DNA of 64,000 nucleotides from Terriglobia bacterium (GCA_020073565.1 JAIQEY010000003.1:62001-126000), one strand, 5' to 3'. Positions 36,710 through 45,578 are shown, numbered from the stretch's first letter. The notes: generated by a model from the sequence alone, not told the origin. Made by a program: numbers and translations.

Positions 36710-37990
36710 TCACCCGCGGGACTTGACTGGGTTTCCCGTCCGTTTCGTCGCCGAGCTTGCCTTGGGCCTGTCAGCGTCTCCGTCCGTGGAAGAATAGAGA
36801 AAGTCTTCGATTTCATCGATTCGTTCGCTGGCATCATCGTACCCAATCTCAATCAGGTCTCGGGTGTACTTGGGCGTGAAGAGCAGGTAACTCATCAGAT
36901 CCGCACAAGAAGCTGCATCTCGGCCCAAACTCGACACAAAGTAATGGATCAGATTGGGCATCTCTTTCCGGTGCTGCTCTGCCAGTTCCGACAAGTTGAC
37001 CGACGGCGTGATAATAAAAGTTCTCAGGGGCCGTATTTTTTCAGATCCTTCAATCCCAAGCTGCGTGATGTGGCCATCGCTGAGCATCTGATTCAGCCGT
37101 TCCAGGTGCTCGACGTCAGTTGCCAGATGGTCGAGAAACATAACGTTGAAAAGAACTCCCATCACTTGCGAGATCGAAGGGTTGCTCTCATCCATGGTTT
37201 GTTCCTGAGCTTCTCCTTTTCCCCAGCGAACACCGATCGCGAAAACCTTCTCCGCCCCCAGGCGGACCACCGGGCTGAGAGGTTGTTGCAGGCGCACACA
37301 GCCGTCGCCGAAGAAGGCGGACCCACGAGGGGTTTTGAGTTTTACGGGCTGGAAAACCAACGGAATCGCCGCCGACGCGCACACGTGGTCGACCGTAATC
37401 TTCGTCGCTACCGTCACCAGTCGAACCCGGTTCCACATCGGATGCCCCTTCTGGCCCTGAATGAAGAGATAGCTTTTCCCCGAGTTGTAGTTGGTCGTCG
37501 AAATCGCGAGTGCGTAGAGATTCCCTCGCTTGATGTTTTCCTGGATCCGGTCGCACACAAGGTGCCTATTCAGAAAAGTGCGTAAGGGACTGGCATCCAA
37601 TAACGATCGGGCATTGCCTCCTCCAAAAACCGCTCCGAAGGAGAGATCGAGGATCCAGGTCAGGGAATTATGCGCCTGCGACAACACATCACAGTGAAAG
37701 ATGTCGGAAGGTTTAAGGTTCGCCCAGACTTCTGCAAGAATCCGGGTTGCCGAGGCAAAATCGTCGCAACCTGTGGCTAGAGCAGTACCATTAATCGCTC
37801 CCGCGGAAGCGCCTCCGATGATCGGAAAAGGATTCCCATGGATTTGCACGCGTTTCAGTTCGCCAATCCGTTTGAGAACTCCAGCCTGATAAGCGCCGCG
37901 AGCACCTCCGCCCGTCATAACTAGACCGCCCGCGTTCTCCATCATCCTCCTCTCTGGTGCTCCCTTCGGAACATCCAGATGTTTAGTCAC
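36710..37990 (-). CDS. Patatin-like phospholipase
   Basis: 426-residue acyl hydrolase of the patatin family, using a Ser-Asp dyad to release fatty acids from phospholipids or neutral lipids. The oxyanion motif is TGGGARGAYQAG near residues 26-37, the nucleophile is Ser62 in GGASAGAING, and FFGDGCVRLQQP near residue 235 supplies the Asp. Residues 340-400 form an extra helical domain found in larger bacterial members. No signal peptide, so probably cytoplasmic and membrane-associated. The start at 37990 is GTG; two ATG codons 45-48 bases downstream lie directly behind GAGAGGAGG and are an alternative. Convergent with the phosphopantetheinyl transferase. Confidence 0.88.
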   Translation of the reverse strand: MTKHLDVPKGAPERRMMENAGGLVMTGGGARGAYQAGVLKRIGELKRVQIHGNPFPIIGGASAGAINGTALATGCDDFASATRILAEVWANLKPSDIFHCDVLSQAHNSLTWILDLSFGAVFGGGNARSLLDASPLRTFLNRHLVCDRIQENIKRGNLYALAISTTNYNSGKSYLFIQGQKGHPMWNRVRLVTVATKITVDHVCASAAIPLVFQPVKLKTPRGSAFFGDGCVRLQQPLSPVVRLGAEKVFAIGVRWGKGEAQEQTMDESNPSISQVMGVLFNVMFLDHLATDVEHLERLNQMLSDGHITQLGIEGSEKIRPLRTFIITPSVNLSELAEQHRKEMPNLIHYFVSSLGRDAASCADLMSYLLFTPKYTRDLIEIGYDDASERIDEIEDFLYSSTDGDADRPKASSATKRTGNPVKSRG

Positions 37991-38217
37991 GGCTCTCCGT
38001 GCAGCCGCGCTGAGTCACAGGCCCCGGCCCGAGTGGGCCCCAATGCTATTCAACCTCGGGTACCTCACCCTTGACAGTGATCAAACTCACAACCCTGCGT
38101 GAGAACAGTACGGGCAAGTTGGGGAGCGGAGAGAGCAAGACGCTTCGGCCCGAGGAAGGGTTGGGAGAGGAACGTCCGCGACATCCAACGGCACGGGGAA
38201 TCTGGAGATCCCACGCT

Positions 38218-38691
38218 CTAGATTGACTCCTTGGTTGCGCCCATGACCGCTTCCGACTTGCGAATCGCCTGTTCGTGCAGATCCCAGGAGTCGATCGCTT
38301 TCCGACATCCTTCTCGCGCCAGGCGGGTGCTCAGTTGCTTCTCGGCTGCGTCGAACGTGTCTTCCGCATCCATCCTAACACGGTAGGCTTCGTCATCTGC
38401 TTCCTTCACTCTTTTGGCCAGGAGCGCGATCTGAGGGTCAATGCTTTCTGACGGTTGCTTATGCGGTCGCCCTCCCGCGCCCTCGCTCTTTGCACCCAGT
38501 TCGCTGTAAGCGGCTTTCATTTCGTCGCTCCAGTGGGTCTTGATTTCCTGGTCTAGCCGGTCCAGGGCGGCGTTCGCCAAGTCCGCTGTCTTTCGCACTC
38601 TTTTCTTTTCCGACAACCACTTCACCACCGACCAGTTCATCGCCTCGGTCATCAATGCCTTGGCGTGCTCCACTTCAATGAGTTTCCGCAT
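38218..38691 (-). CDS. Hypothetical helical protein
   Basis: 157-residue soluble, charged, mostly helical protein (KRVKEADDEAYRVRMDAEDTFDAAEKQL) without cysteine motif, signal peptide or membrane helix. No family is recognised. ATG at 38691 lacks an obvious Shine-Dalgarno sequence, but the frame is open throughout, with amino-acid composition typical of a real protein. It is divergent from the GMC oxidoreductase, with 145 bases between the start codons; the 227-base gap on its 3' side shows nothing recognisable. Confidence 0.6.
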   Translation of the reverse strand: MRKLIEVEHAKALMTEAMNWSVVKWLSEKKRVRKTADLANAALDRLDQEIKTHWSDEMKAAYSELGAKSEGAGGRPHKQPSESIDPQIALLAKRVKEADDEAYRVRMDAEDTFDAAEKQLSTRLAREGCRKAIDSWDLHEQAIRKSEAVMGATKESI

Positions 38692-38836
38692 AGTTCAGTA
38701 GAAATCCCTTTTTGAAAACTACAGACGATAAATCGCCGCCACCGAAAAGTCCAGCGCGGCGCCGCACGTCGGTCAGGACCAACCTCCGCAACAAGCGTAG
38801 AATAGAGAGTACGGCGCCCCCGACCCGTGCAGTTCT

Positions 38837-40513
38837 ATGGCGCCACGCAACGACCAATTCGATTTTGACTTCATCGTCATCGGATCCGGCTTCGGCGGTA
38901 GTGTTTCAGCCCATCGTCTGGTGGAGAAGGGCTATCGCGTTGCCGTCATGGAAATGGGTCGCCGCTGGCCCCCCGACAACCTTCCCAACACAAGCTGGTC
39001 CATCCATCGCTGGTTCTGGCGTCCCAAACTAGGCCTGCGCGGTTTCTTCGACATGCGCCTCTTCCGCCACGTGACCATCCTCCACGGTTGTGCCGTGGGT
39101 GGCGGATCGGTCACCTACGCCAGCACGCTACTTGCGCCCCCTGACAAAGTGTGGCAATCGGGAAACTGGAGTGGATTGGCCGATTGGAAAGCGGAAATGC
39201 CCCGCCACTATGAAACCGCCACGCGTATGCTGGGGGTAAGGGAAAACACGATTCTGGGCCCCGCCGACCGTCTCCTGAAAAAAGCGGCCGAAGCGGCCGG
39301 ATCTGGACACACCTTCTACCACACGCACGTGGGCATCTTTCAGCCCGAGGATGGAGACTCCGGCTGCAAGACTTTCCCCGACCCTTTCTTCGGAGGAGAA
39401 GGTCCGCCCCGCACCACCTGCACCTCCTGCGGTGGCTGCATCATGGGTTGCCGCTACGGCGCGAAAAACACGCTCGACCAGAACTACCTGTACCTGGCGG
39501 AAAAACACGGAGCGCAGGTCTTTCCCGAGACCAAGGTAGTGAACGTCAAACCGCTCGCCGGCAGCGACGATGGCAGTTCCGGCTACGAAGTCCAAACAGT
39601 TCGCTCCACCGCGTGGATTCGCCGCCATCCCCAGCGCTTCACTGCCCGCGGCGTAGTTTTCTCCGCGTCGTCGCTAGGCACGATGGAACTGCTTTTTCAT
39701 CTAAAAGAAAAAGGTTCTCTGCCAGCCATCAGCCGCCAACTCGGCAAACACGTGCGCACCAATTCCGAATCGCTGATCGGCGCGCGCATCCCCGGATGCA
39801 CCGACGATCTCTCCCAAGGCATCGCCATCGGTTCCGGCTTCTACCTCGACGAACACACCCACATCGAAGCCGTCCGCTACCCCAACGGCTCCGATACCAT
39901 GGGGCTGTTGACCACGTTTCTAACCGATCGCCGTCCCGGTTCGCACCGAATTCTGCTCTGGCTGCAGAATGCCCTGAGCTCTTTGCTGAGCCACCCTTTC
40001 CATACTCTCCGCCTGCTGTGGCCGTGGGGCTGGGCGCGCGAGGCCGTGATTCTGCTCTGCATGCAAGCACTCGACGGACAGATCCAGATGCGCTGGCAAC
40101 GCCCGTGGTTCTGGCCGTTCCGAAAATTTCTCGTCAGCCGCGGACAGAAGATCCCCACCTACATTCCGAAGGCCAACGAGTTTGCTCGCACCTTCGCCGA
40201 AGTCGCCGGCGGCACCGCCATGAGCATGCTTCCCGAGATCCTCTTCGATATCCCCGGCACGGCCCACTGTATCGGAGGCTGCGTGATTGCCGACTCCCCC
40301 ATCCGCGGCGTGGTCGACTCTCGCCACCGCGTCTTCGGCTACAAGAACATGTACATCTGTGACGGCTCGGTGGTGTCGGCCAACCTCGGAGTCAATCCCA
40401 GTCTGACCATTACCGCGCTGACGGAGCGAGCCATGAGTTTCATCCCTCCCGCCAAAGAATCGGAGTGGAGCGATGCGGCCGAAACGGCGACTGCCACTCA
40501 TTGCGGAGCCTGA
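38837..40513 (+). CDS. GMC-family FAD oxidoreductase with ferredoxin-like cysteine motif (cholesterol oxidase-like)
   Basis: 558-residue flavoprotein of the glucose-methanol-choline family. The N-terminal FAD-binding fold is VIGSGFGGSVSAHRL (about 16-30), with CAVGGGSVTYAS at about 92-103; the C terminus has HCIGGCVIADSPIRGVVD and DGSVVSANLGVNPSLTITA. A cysteine cluster C195-x2-C198-x2-C201-x3-C205 has exactly the spacing of a [4Fe-4S] ferredoxin motif and is followed by RYGAKNTLDQNYLYLAE, as in cholesterol-oxidase-like actinobacterial proteins. It probably oxidises an alcohol on a sterol, hopanoid or other lipid. The substrate is unknown. The start at 38837 has no clear ribosome-binding site. 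Confidence 0.85.
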   Translation: MAPRNDQFDFDFIVIGSGFGGSVSAHRLVEKGYRVAVMEMGRRWPPDNLPNTSWSIHRWFWRPKLGLRGFFDMRLFRHVTILHGCAVGGGSVTYASTLLAPPDKVWQSGNWSGLADWKAEMPRHYETATRMLGVRENTILGPADRLLKKAAEAAGSGHTFYHTHVGIFQPEDGDSGCKTFPDPFFGGEGPPRTTCTSCGGCIMGCRYGAKNTLDQNYLYLAEKHGAQVFPETKVVNVKPLAGSDDGSSGYEVQTVRSTAWIRRHPQRFTARGVVFSASSLGTMELLFHLKEKGSLPAISRQLGKHVRTNSESLIGARIPGCTDDLSQGIAIGSGFYLDEHTHIEAVRYPNGSDTMGLLTTFLTDRRPGSHRILLWLQNALSSLLSHPFHTLRLLWPWGWAREAVILLCMQALDGQIQMRWQRPWFWPFRKFLVSRGQKIPTYIPKANEFARTFAEVAGGTAMSMLPEILFDIPGTAHCIGGCVIADSPIRGVVDSRHRVFGYKNMYICDGSVVSANLGVNPSLTITALTERAMSFIPPAKESEWSDAAETATATHCGA

Positions 40514-40541
40514 CGCAATGCAGTAGGCGTCCGCTTATTTG

Positions 40542-40570
40542 TTGACACATTGCGTTAATAATCATATACT
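40542..40570 (+). promoter_or_regulatory. Sigma70 promoter of phasin-like gene 2
   Basis: TTGACA at 40542-40547, 17-base spacer, TATACT at 40565-40570; same spacing and position relative to operator as for phasin-like gene 1. Confidence 0.8.
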
Positions 40571-40577
40571 TATGGTG

Positions 40578-40594
40578 TTGCTGCAATGCAGCAA
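40578..40594 (+). promoter_or_regulatory. Probable PhaR operator 2
   Basis: Perfect 17-base palindrome TTGCTGCAATGCAGCAA, core CTGCAATGCAG at 40581-40591, again starting 10 bases after the -10 element. A partial copy GCAATGCAG occurs at 40515-40523, upstream of the -35, and might be an auxiliary half-site. Confidence 0.75.
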
Positions 40595-40606
40595 TTGGAG
40601 GTTCTT

Positions 40607-41386
40607 ATGCGACAGGAAAGCAAGCCCCACAATGGACTGTCCCCGGTAGCGATTTTCACCGAACTGGCAGTCGAGGGCGCATCGAGTTTTATTGAAGCCC
40701 AAAGAATTCTTCTCAATCTAGCCCAGCAGGAAAACGAACTCATAGCGACGGCCGTCAAGGGTCAAATCGCCGGTTCCACCCCAGGCGTGGCGATGATCGA
40801 TCTGGCGCAACGCAGCCTAGATACGTTCATCAAAATGCACGAGGACTTCCTGACCGCCACCAGCAAGCAGACCATGCACTGGATTGAGGCAGTCAAGGCC
40901 GGCAAGGGTTATGACGTCGCTCCCCTGACCGAACTCGCCCGCCAGGAAATGGAGAACTTCGGTCGTGCCCAGAAAAAGTTCCTCGAAGTGATTGCCCAGG
41001 AAACCGCCAAGGCAACCAGCGGCAAGCCCGACCACACCACCAAGACCGTGTTAGAAAAGGAACTGCCCAAGCTCGCGCGCGAAGCGGCCAATTCCTTCAT
41101 CGAAGCGCAAAAAAGACTGCTCGATGTCCTGGGTCAGCAGATGAACGTGAACCTGGGCGCGGCCACCCGCGCCATGGAAATGCTGTCACCGACCCGGCTC
41201 TGGCCGATGGCCAAGCGCACCGGCGAAGGAGTGAAGAACTTCGTCGAAGGCGAGAAGGCAATGATCGAGTCGATGATCAAGCCGCGCAAAACGCCGAAAG
41301 TAGTCCCCATAGCCAAGCGCCGTCCGGTCCACAAGGCCCATGCTCGGAGGACCGTCAAGGCCCACCCAGCCCACGCCCGGGCGTGA
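40607..41386 (+). CDS. Phasin-like granule-associated protein 2
   Basis: 259-residue paralogue of the protein encoded at 8931-9866. ATG 40607 follows GGAGGT; the frame extension to 40586 begins inside the operator and is rejected. It repeats the same amphipathic motif five times (FIEAQRILLNLAQQEN, FIKMHEDFLTATSKQ, FGRAQKKFLEVIAQE, FIEAQKRLLDVLGQQ, FVEGEKAMIESMI) and ends in a basic His/Lys/Arg tail (KRRPVHKAHARR). The role is probably coating of storage granules, with the tail perhaps binding nucleic acid. Its promoter and operator match those of the first paralogue, so both are likely controlled by the PhaR encoded at 8.3 kb. Confidence 0.75.
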   Translation: MRQESKPHNGLSPVAIFTELAVEGASSFIEAQRILLNLAQQENELIATAVKGQIAGSTPGVAMIDLAQRSLDTFIKMHEDFLTATSKQTMHWIEAVKAGKGYDVAPLTELARQEMENFGRAQKKFLEVIAQETAKATSGKPDHTTKTVLEKELPKLAREAANSFIEAQKRLLDVLGQQMNVNLGAATRAMEMLSPTRLWPMAKRTGEGVKNFVEGEKAMIESMIKPRKTPKVVPIAKRRPVHKAHARRTVKAHPAHARA

Positions 41387-41401
41387 TGATGAACTAGTGT
41401 A

Positions 41402-41428
41402 GGGCGGACACTCCTGTCCGCCCTCTTT
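41402..41428 (+). terminator. Rho-independent terminator
   Basis: GGGCGGACA (41402-41410), loop CTCC, TGTCCGCCC (41415-41423), then TCTTT. It ends phasin-like gene 2 and touches the 3' end of the convergent gene at 41427. Confidence 0.75.
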
Positions 41429-42011
41429 AGTGCTCGACGAACTCTCCCTCTCCCCCGCTCTCATCGTTCTTGCCCGTATCGCGCTCCCCGAGCTTGGTCG
41501 GCAAACAGTGGCCAAACCCCAACTCTTCAAGCAACATCCGGTCCGTCAGCTCCTCCCTCTTCTCGCAATTGTCCGTAGCGGCCAGATCGTCGTACTCGCG
41601 CCCTTCGACCACCGACCACGCCGTAGCCCCAATCGGACGCCGCCCCACGCACCCGCGATCAATCACCACCCGCGTAGGCAGCTCCGGCTCAAACGACGTG
41701 CGTTTCAGATTGGCCGACGCCGTCTGCAGCGCATACAGCAGCAGCCCCGCCGTCTTGTGATCAATCTGCTGCGTCACCAGCAGCCGCATCACCTCGACTA
41801 GCCCCATCTGGATGGAATCCGCGTCCTCCAGCACCGGCAGCGTCACTTGCCCCCGCTCCCGCTGGAGGTTGGAGTTGATCACCAATCGCTTCTGCCGCCA
41901 TTGTTTGTGGAAGTAACAGAACTTATGATGGTGCAGCGCGGGCGATCCGCACTGCGTCCCGTTGACTTTCAAATGCTGACACCGAGCAATACTCTCCGGA
42001 TACAACGACAT
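41427..42011 (-). CDS. Hypothetical protein with N-terminal Cys/His zinc-binding-like motif
   Basis: 194-residue protein beginning at the ATG at 42011 (a longer frame reaches 42068). The N-terminal 35 residues, RCQHLKVNGTQCGSPALHHH then KFCYFH, form a compact Cys/His arrangement similar to motifs in small bacterial and phage proteins that probably bind zinc. The middle is helical (LVEVMRLLVTQQIDHKTAGLLLYALQTA) and the C-terminal third is charged and probably disordered. Function is unknown. Marks the left edge of the accessory island. Confidence 0.65.
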   Translation of the reverse strand: MSLYPESIARCQHLKVNGTQCGSPALHHHKFCYFHKQWRQKRLVINSNLQRERGQVTLPVLEDADSIQMGLVEVMRLLVTQQIDHKTAGLLLYALQTASANLKRTSFEPELPTRVVIDRGCVGRRPIGATAWSVVEGREYDDLAATDNCEKREELTDRMLLEELGFGHCLPTKLGERDTGKNDESGGEGEFVEH

Positions 42012-42526
42012 TTCCCCCACTCCCCGTTTGCTTAGTAAGTTGACCCCTAAGACCACGAACCGCCCCACGGCGGCTATAGTCTCGGTGTTACTGTTTAGCT
42101 TCTTGCGACCCTTGAACCTGCTTCCCAGCTCAACTTGATTTGGTTCTGTTTACTAACTCGTACATGGGGTACCCCCCTCCCCCCGGTCTTTTGGAATCAT
42201 AGAGTTACCCTGTGGAAACACTCCAAAATCTAGATTCGGCAAGACTTATACGTAAAATATTCCCGAATAAGGACTTACGGCTGTCAAAGAGCGATAAAAA
42301 TAGTTTGGGGCAGCGGGGGAGGGCTGTCTGCAAGAGACGAGCACACTTCTTCGCTGCCCCAATTCAGGAGATATTTTTGCAGGTGGACGATTTGAAAGTC
42401 TGTGACGTGGGGCACAGATTGGAGTGATAAGGAAAGTTAGACGTGAGAAATCAGATGGCACAGGGGCCGCTCGCCCAAGCGCGACATGGCTCCCTCAAGG
42501 GGTAAAGGGACTTGACAGTCTTGAGT
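42012..42526. other. Intergenic region without supported gene
   Basis: About 515 bases, visibly richer in A+T than the flanks, between the zinc-motif protein and the ParE-like toxin gene. A short + strand frame (42212-42427) has no ribosome-binding site and no family resemblance. A run of C (CCCCCCTCCCCCC near 42172) stands out. Nothing else is recognised. Confidence 0.5.
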
Positions 42527-42802
42527 TCAAGGCCAATCCTGTGCTCCGTGATAGATGCGCAGGATCTCCAGATTCCGATCTTGAATGCGATAGACAACGA
42601 TGTAGGGCAAGCCAGGGAATACTAACTCGCGGGTACCCTCGATGCGGCCCTTGCGACCACGGCGTGGGAAGTTTCCCAGACTGCCACAACCGTCGTAGAG
42701 AGTGCTTGCGACCTTGGCGGCAACGTTGGGATTGTCCTGCTGAATGCGACGAACGATATTGTAGAGATCCTGGGCGGCGGGCGTGGTCCAGCGCAGGCGC
42801 AT
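42527..42802 (-). CDS. RelE/ParE-family toxin
   Basis: 91-residue protein of the RelE/ParE fold: MRLRWTTPAAQDLYNIVRRI at the start, GRIEGTRELVFPGLPYIVVYRI in the middle and EILRIYHGAQDWP at the end are characteristic. ParE members poison DNA gyrase and RelE members cleave ribosome-bound mRNA; the sequence looks more ParE-like because the segment RELVFPGLPYIVVYRI ends with the IYHGAQDW type of C terminus. The ATG directly follows the antitoxin stop codon (TAA-ATG), the usual antitoxin-toxin order with coupled translation. Confidence 0.9.
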   Translation of the reverse strand: MRLRWTTPAAQDLYNIVRRIQQDNPNVAAKVASTLYDGCGSLGNFPRRGRKGRIEGTRELVFPGLPYIVVYRIQDRNLEILRIYHGAQDWP

Positions 42803-43027
42803 TTACGGCCGCAGTATCTTTTGAATCTTGGCACCGACTTCGTCGTGCTCCACAAACTCTCCGCGTTCAGCGGCGGCCAGGCCTAGATTGACTGCCTCGA
42901 TGAATCGGGAGTCGTCCTCCAGGTAGCGGCTTAAGACCTGCTGCGCCAGTTCGTCGGTTTTCAGCCCTCGCTGGGCCGCGATTTGGGCGAGTTGAGCTTC
43001 CTTTTCGGGCTGAAGACGCACTTCCAT
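42803..43027 (-). CDS. Antitoxin of ParE-like toxin
   Basis: 74-residue acidic protein, MEVRLQPEKEAQLAQIAAQRGL at the N terminus resembling a ribbon-helix-helix DNA-binding domain, and a C-terminal segment (FIEAVNLGLAAAERGEFVEHDEV) similar to the toxin-wrapping part of ParD-like antitoxins. ATG 43027 is taken as start, with GTG 43033 as an alternative; neither has a clear Shine-Dalgarno. It is expected to neutralise the 42527-42802 toxin and repress its own promoter. The 43028-43280 gap upstream is not otherwise recognised. Confidence 0.85.
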   Translation of the reverse strand: MEVRLQPEKEAQLAQIAAQRGLKTDELAQQVLSRYLEDDSRFIEAVNLGLAAAERGEFVEHDEVGAKIQKILRP

Positions 43028-43280
43028 GGTCACAGTCTAGGAAGGTTTGCGAGGGCTGTCAAACCGCCGCAACCCACTTCTCGAAAAGCGCGAGAAGTGG
43101 GCCACCCGCCTTTCCTCCGAGCCTTGGTTTGTTTGAGCGCACCAAGTTTACTCGGCGGCTGGGAGCCGACACGGTTATCTAATCAGCCCATCGAAATGCA
43201 CGATGGGTGGGGCAGCCTCAGAGAGTTAGTGGAGGAAGAGAAGGGTGGGCCAGCCCGCGTTTCTGCTATAGTGCGGTGAT

Positions 43281-44393
43281 ATGGCACTCCCTGTCCTTAC
43301 AACCGCCGAAGATGTAACGGACCTCATCGGCTATCTCAAAACCAAACCCACAGGAGCAACTCTTAACGAGGCGAAGGCCGCTATAAAGCAGAGCGTGCTG
43401 GACTCGCGCAAGTTCATGGCCTACACACTGTGGGGTTTCATCACCAGAGACGGTGACAGGATGAAGCTCACCGAGCGTGGGTGGGACTTCGCGCGTAAGC
43501 CGGGTTCTGTTCAGGACATCTATCGGCGCGTCATAGATTCCATTCCGCCATATAAGTCAGTTTTGGAATGGGCATATCACCAGAAGATGGAGTCCATCTC
43601 CAATGTCGATGTTGCGGCCCACTGGCATGAACACCACAAAGACGCCCTAGGCACCGACAACGAGGACACTATCAAGAACAATGCGGTTTGCTTCTTCCGC
43701 ATAGCTGAAGCAGCCGGACTGGGTAAGCACATCGTTGGTCGCAAAGGACAGATCACGCGGCTCGAACTGGATCGGGAGCAACTCAAACAGTACATCGAAG
43801 CTGGCCCGAGCGCGCCGCCGTGGACGGCTCCATCTGACGAAACCCTCGCCGCAACCGAAGCGATCACCGATACCGATAAGGTTGTGCCGAGCAATCTGGA
43901 GCGGGTGGGAGTGTCTTCCCCGGCTCCAGAACCGCCGCCTGTCGTACCGGCAGCCAAGGCCGCAGCGGTTCGCTGCTTCATTTCACACGGCAGCAATATG
44001 GACCTTGTCGATCAGGTTCAAACGATGCTGGGCATCGCAGACATCCAGAGTGAAGTCGCCGTGAAGGAAGAATCCTCCGCGATTCCTGTGCCGGAGAAAG
44101 TTTTTGGCGCGATGCGGAGATGTAGCGCGGGAATTATCGTTGTGAGTGTGGATGAGAGCCACAAAGACAAGGACGGTAAGTACACCATCAATGAGAATGT
44201 GCTCATTGAGATCGGTGCGGCTTTCGTGCTCTACGAAAAGCGTGTTGTCCTTGTTTGGGACAAGCGATTGAATGTCCCTTCTAACTTGCAGGGACTGTAC
44301 CGTTGCGAGTTCGAGGGCGTCGAATTAAGTTGGAGCGCAGGGATGAAATTGATGAAAGCGATTCGCGGATTCAAGACTACAGAACCTGCATAG
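43281..44393 (+). CDS. TIR-like (predicted nucleotide-binding) protein with winged-helix-like N terminus
   Basis: 370-residue protein. Residues 1-185 look like a helical, winged-helix-type region (LWGFITRDGDRMKLTERGWDFA; NNAVCFFRIAEAAGLG). A Pro/Ala linker (about 218-230) leads to a C-terminal TIR-like domain from about 233: VRCFISHGSNMDLVDQV, AGIIVVSVDE, NENVLIEIGAAF and DKRLNVPSNLQGLYRCEFEG. Glu305 or Glu310 in NENVLIEIG fits the conserved acidic position of the predicted nucleotide-binding TIR-like family, whose members act as NAD-degrading effectors in anti-phage systems. A defence role is inferred from domain and island context. No cyclic-nucleotide synthase gene is adjacent. Confidence 0.8.
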   Translation: MALPVLTTAEDVTDLIGYLKTKPTGATLNEAKAAIKQSVLDSRKFMAYTLWGFITRDGDRMKLTERGWDFARKPGSVQDIYRRVIDSIPPYKSVLEWAYHQKMESISNVDVAAHWHEHHKDALGTDNEDTIKNNAVCFFRIAEAAGLGKHIVGRKGQITRLELDREQLKQYIEAGPSAPPWTAPSDETLAATEAITDTDKVVPSNLERVGVSSPAPEPPPVVPAAKAAAVRCFISHGSNMDLVDQVQTMLGIADIQSEVAVKEESSAIPVPEKVFGAMRRCSAGIIVVSVDESHKDKDGKYTINENVLIEIGAAFVLYEKRVVLVWDKRLNVPSNLQGLYRCEFEGVELSWSAGMKLMKAIRGFKTTEPA

Positions 44394-44557
44394 TTGGTGG
44401 GATACGTTCCGTCTGCCTTCAGTTTTCTAGAAAGGGGCACCCGGCCACTTTCCTTTGTACAAAGCGCCCGACTGTGTCGCGGTCTATCTTGTATACTCAG
44501 TTCCCGTCGAGGTCGGTGACCGACGAACCTCAACGCCAGTTACGAGGTCGGTATCCA

Positions 44558-45442
44558 ATGTTCGGCTTGCCAATACAAATTGCAGGAACAATCATCGCTG
44601 CTGCGATAGCCGCGTTCATTTCGCTAGTCGGACTAATCATCAGCAAAGAGAGCAAGGTCTCGGAGTTCCGACAACAATGGATTGACGCACTTCGAGCAGA
44701 AGTCTCGCTGGTCATAACGCACACCCACGCTATCCACCAAGCGTTCGATGCCGTCATTCACACGCCGGACCAGCCCCTAGCTTGGGGAGATATCCGCACA
44801 GACTATGTAAACTTCGACGAAGCGGCAGCCAAGATTCGCCTGCGAGTCAATCCAACTGAGAAGCCCTCGATTGCACTGCTTGAAGTCTTAACAGAGTACG
44901 AGAATCTTTTGTACAAGTCCGTCGGTCAGCCAGACTTCAACACACTGATGTCGGTCAGCACTAGGCTGTTAGAGGCAACGCAGGTGGTTTTGAAACAAGA
45001 GTGGCAACGAGTTAAGTTCGGTGAGCCTGTCTACAAAGTAGCGGAAGGCTTGGCAGGATTGTTGTTCATCGTGGGTCTGGTCATGCTGTTCAAACCGTCC
45101 ACAGTCGCATGGTTCACAGGGGCCCGAAACGACTATCAGGTGATTGAGCGTTCTGACACCTACGTCGACAAGGATGGTCGAGCCGCGTCTGGGCAATCGT
45201 ATGACCACGACCTAGTTAACTTGGTATTGACTCACGACGGGCGCAAGATTTACGGCCAATGCGACCTGAGGACATTGAATAAGCTCGACTCGAATGCAAG
45301 TTGCGGGTTGCGCCCTTTGAGGCACTACGCCTGTGTCGTGGGACGCGACGACGTCATGAACGCTCCGATGCCTCTGAGCGACTTGATGTGCTCTGACGCT
45401 GATGGGCGCAGAGTCTACATTTACGTGAGCAAGGAAGAGTGA
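44558..45442 (+). CDS. Two-helix membrane protein, possible partner of TIR-like protein
   Basis: 294-residue protein starting at ATG 44558 behind GAGG. Helix 1 lies at about residues 6-26 (IAGTIIAAAIAAFISLVGLII), helix 2 at about 170-190 (VAEGLAGLLFIVGLVMLF). Between them is a roughly 140-residue helical cytoplasmic or periplasmic region, and after helix 2 a soluble domain with four cysteines. No family is recognised. It is 164 bases downstream of the TIR-like gene, same strand and similar base composition, so it may be a membrane partner. Frame extension upstream to 44303 overlaps the TIR-like gene and is rejected. Confidence 0.65.
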   Translation: MFGLPIQIAGTIIAAAIAAFISLVGLIISKESKVSEFRQQWIDALRAEVSLVITHTHAIHQAFDAVIHTPDQPLAWGDIRTDYVNFDEAAAKIRLRVNPTEKPSIALLEVLTEYENLLYKSVGQPDFNTLMSVSTRLLEATQVVLKQEWQRVKFGEPVYKVAEGLAGLLFIVGLVMLFKPSTVAWFTGARNDYQVIERSDTYVDKDGRAASGQSYDHDLVNLVLTHDGRKIYGQCDLRTLNKLDSNASCGLRPLRHYACVVGRDDVMNAPMPLSDLMCSDADGRRVYIYVSKEE

Positions 45443-45578
45443 GGTCACTTTCGAAGAAATTCGGGAAACTTGGGGAGACGGAACCCGGTAACTAGGTTGA
45501 ATCACACCCCAGAGAGAAGCGCAGGGACGGGTGGCCCACGTCTCGCGACGTTCGAGACGTGGGTGCTAGCGCCACGAT

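Noticed and set aside
42212..42427. 71-codon frame on the + strand
   Set aside because: GTG start without ribosome-binding site; composition unlike neighbouring genes; no recognisable motif.
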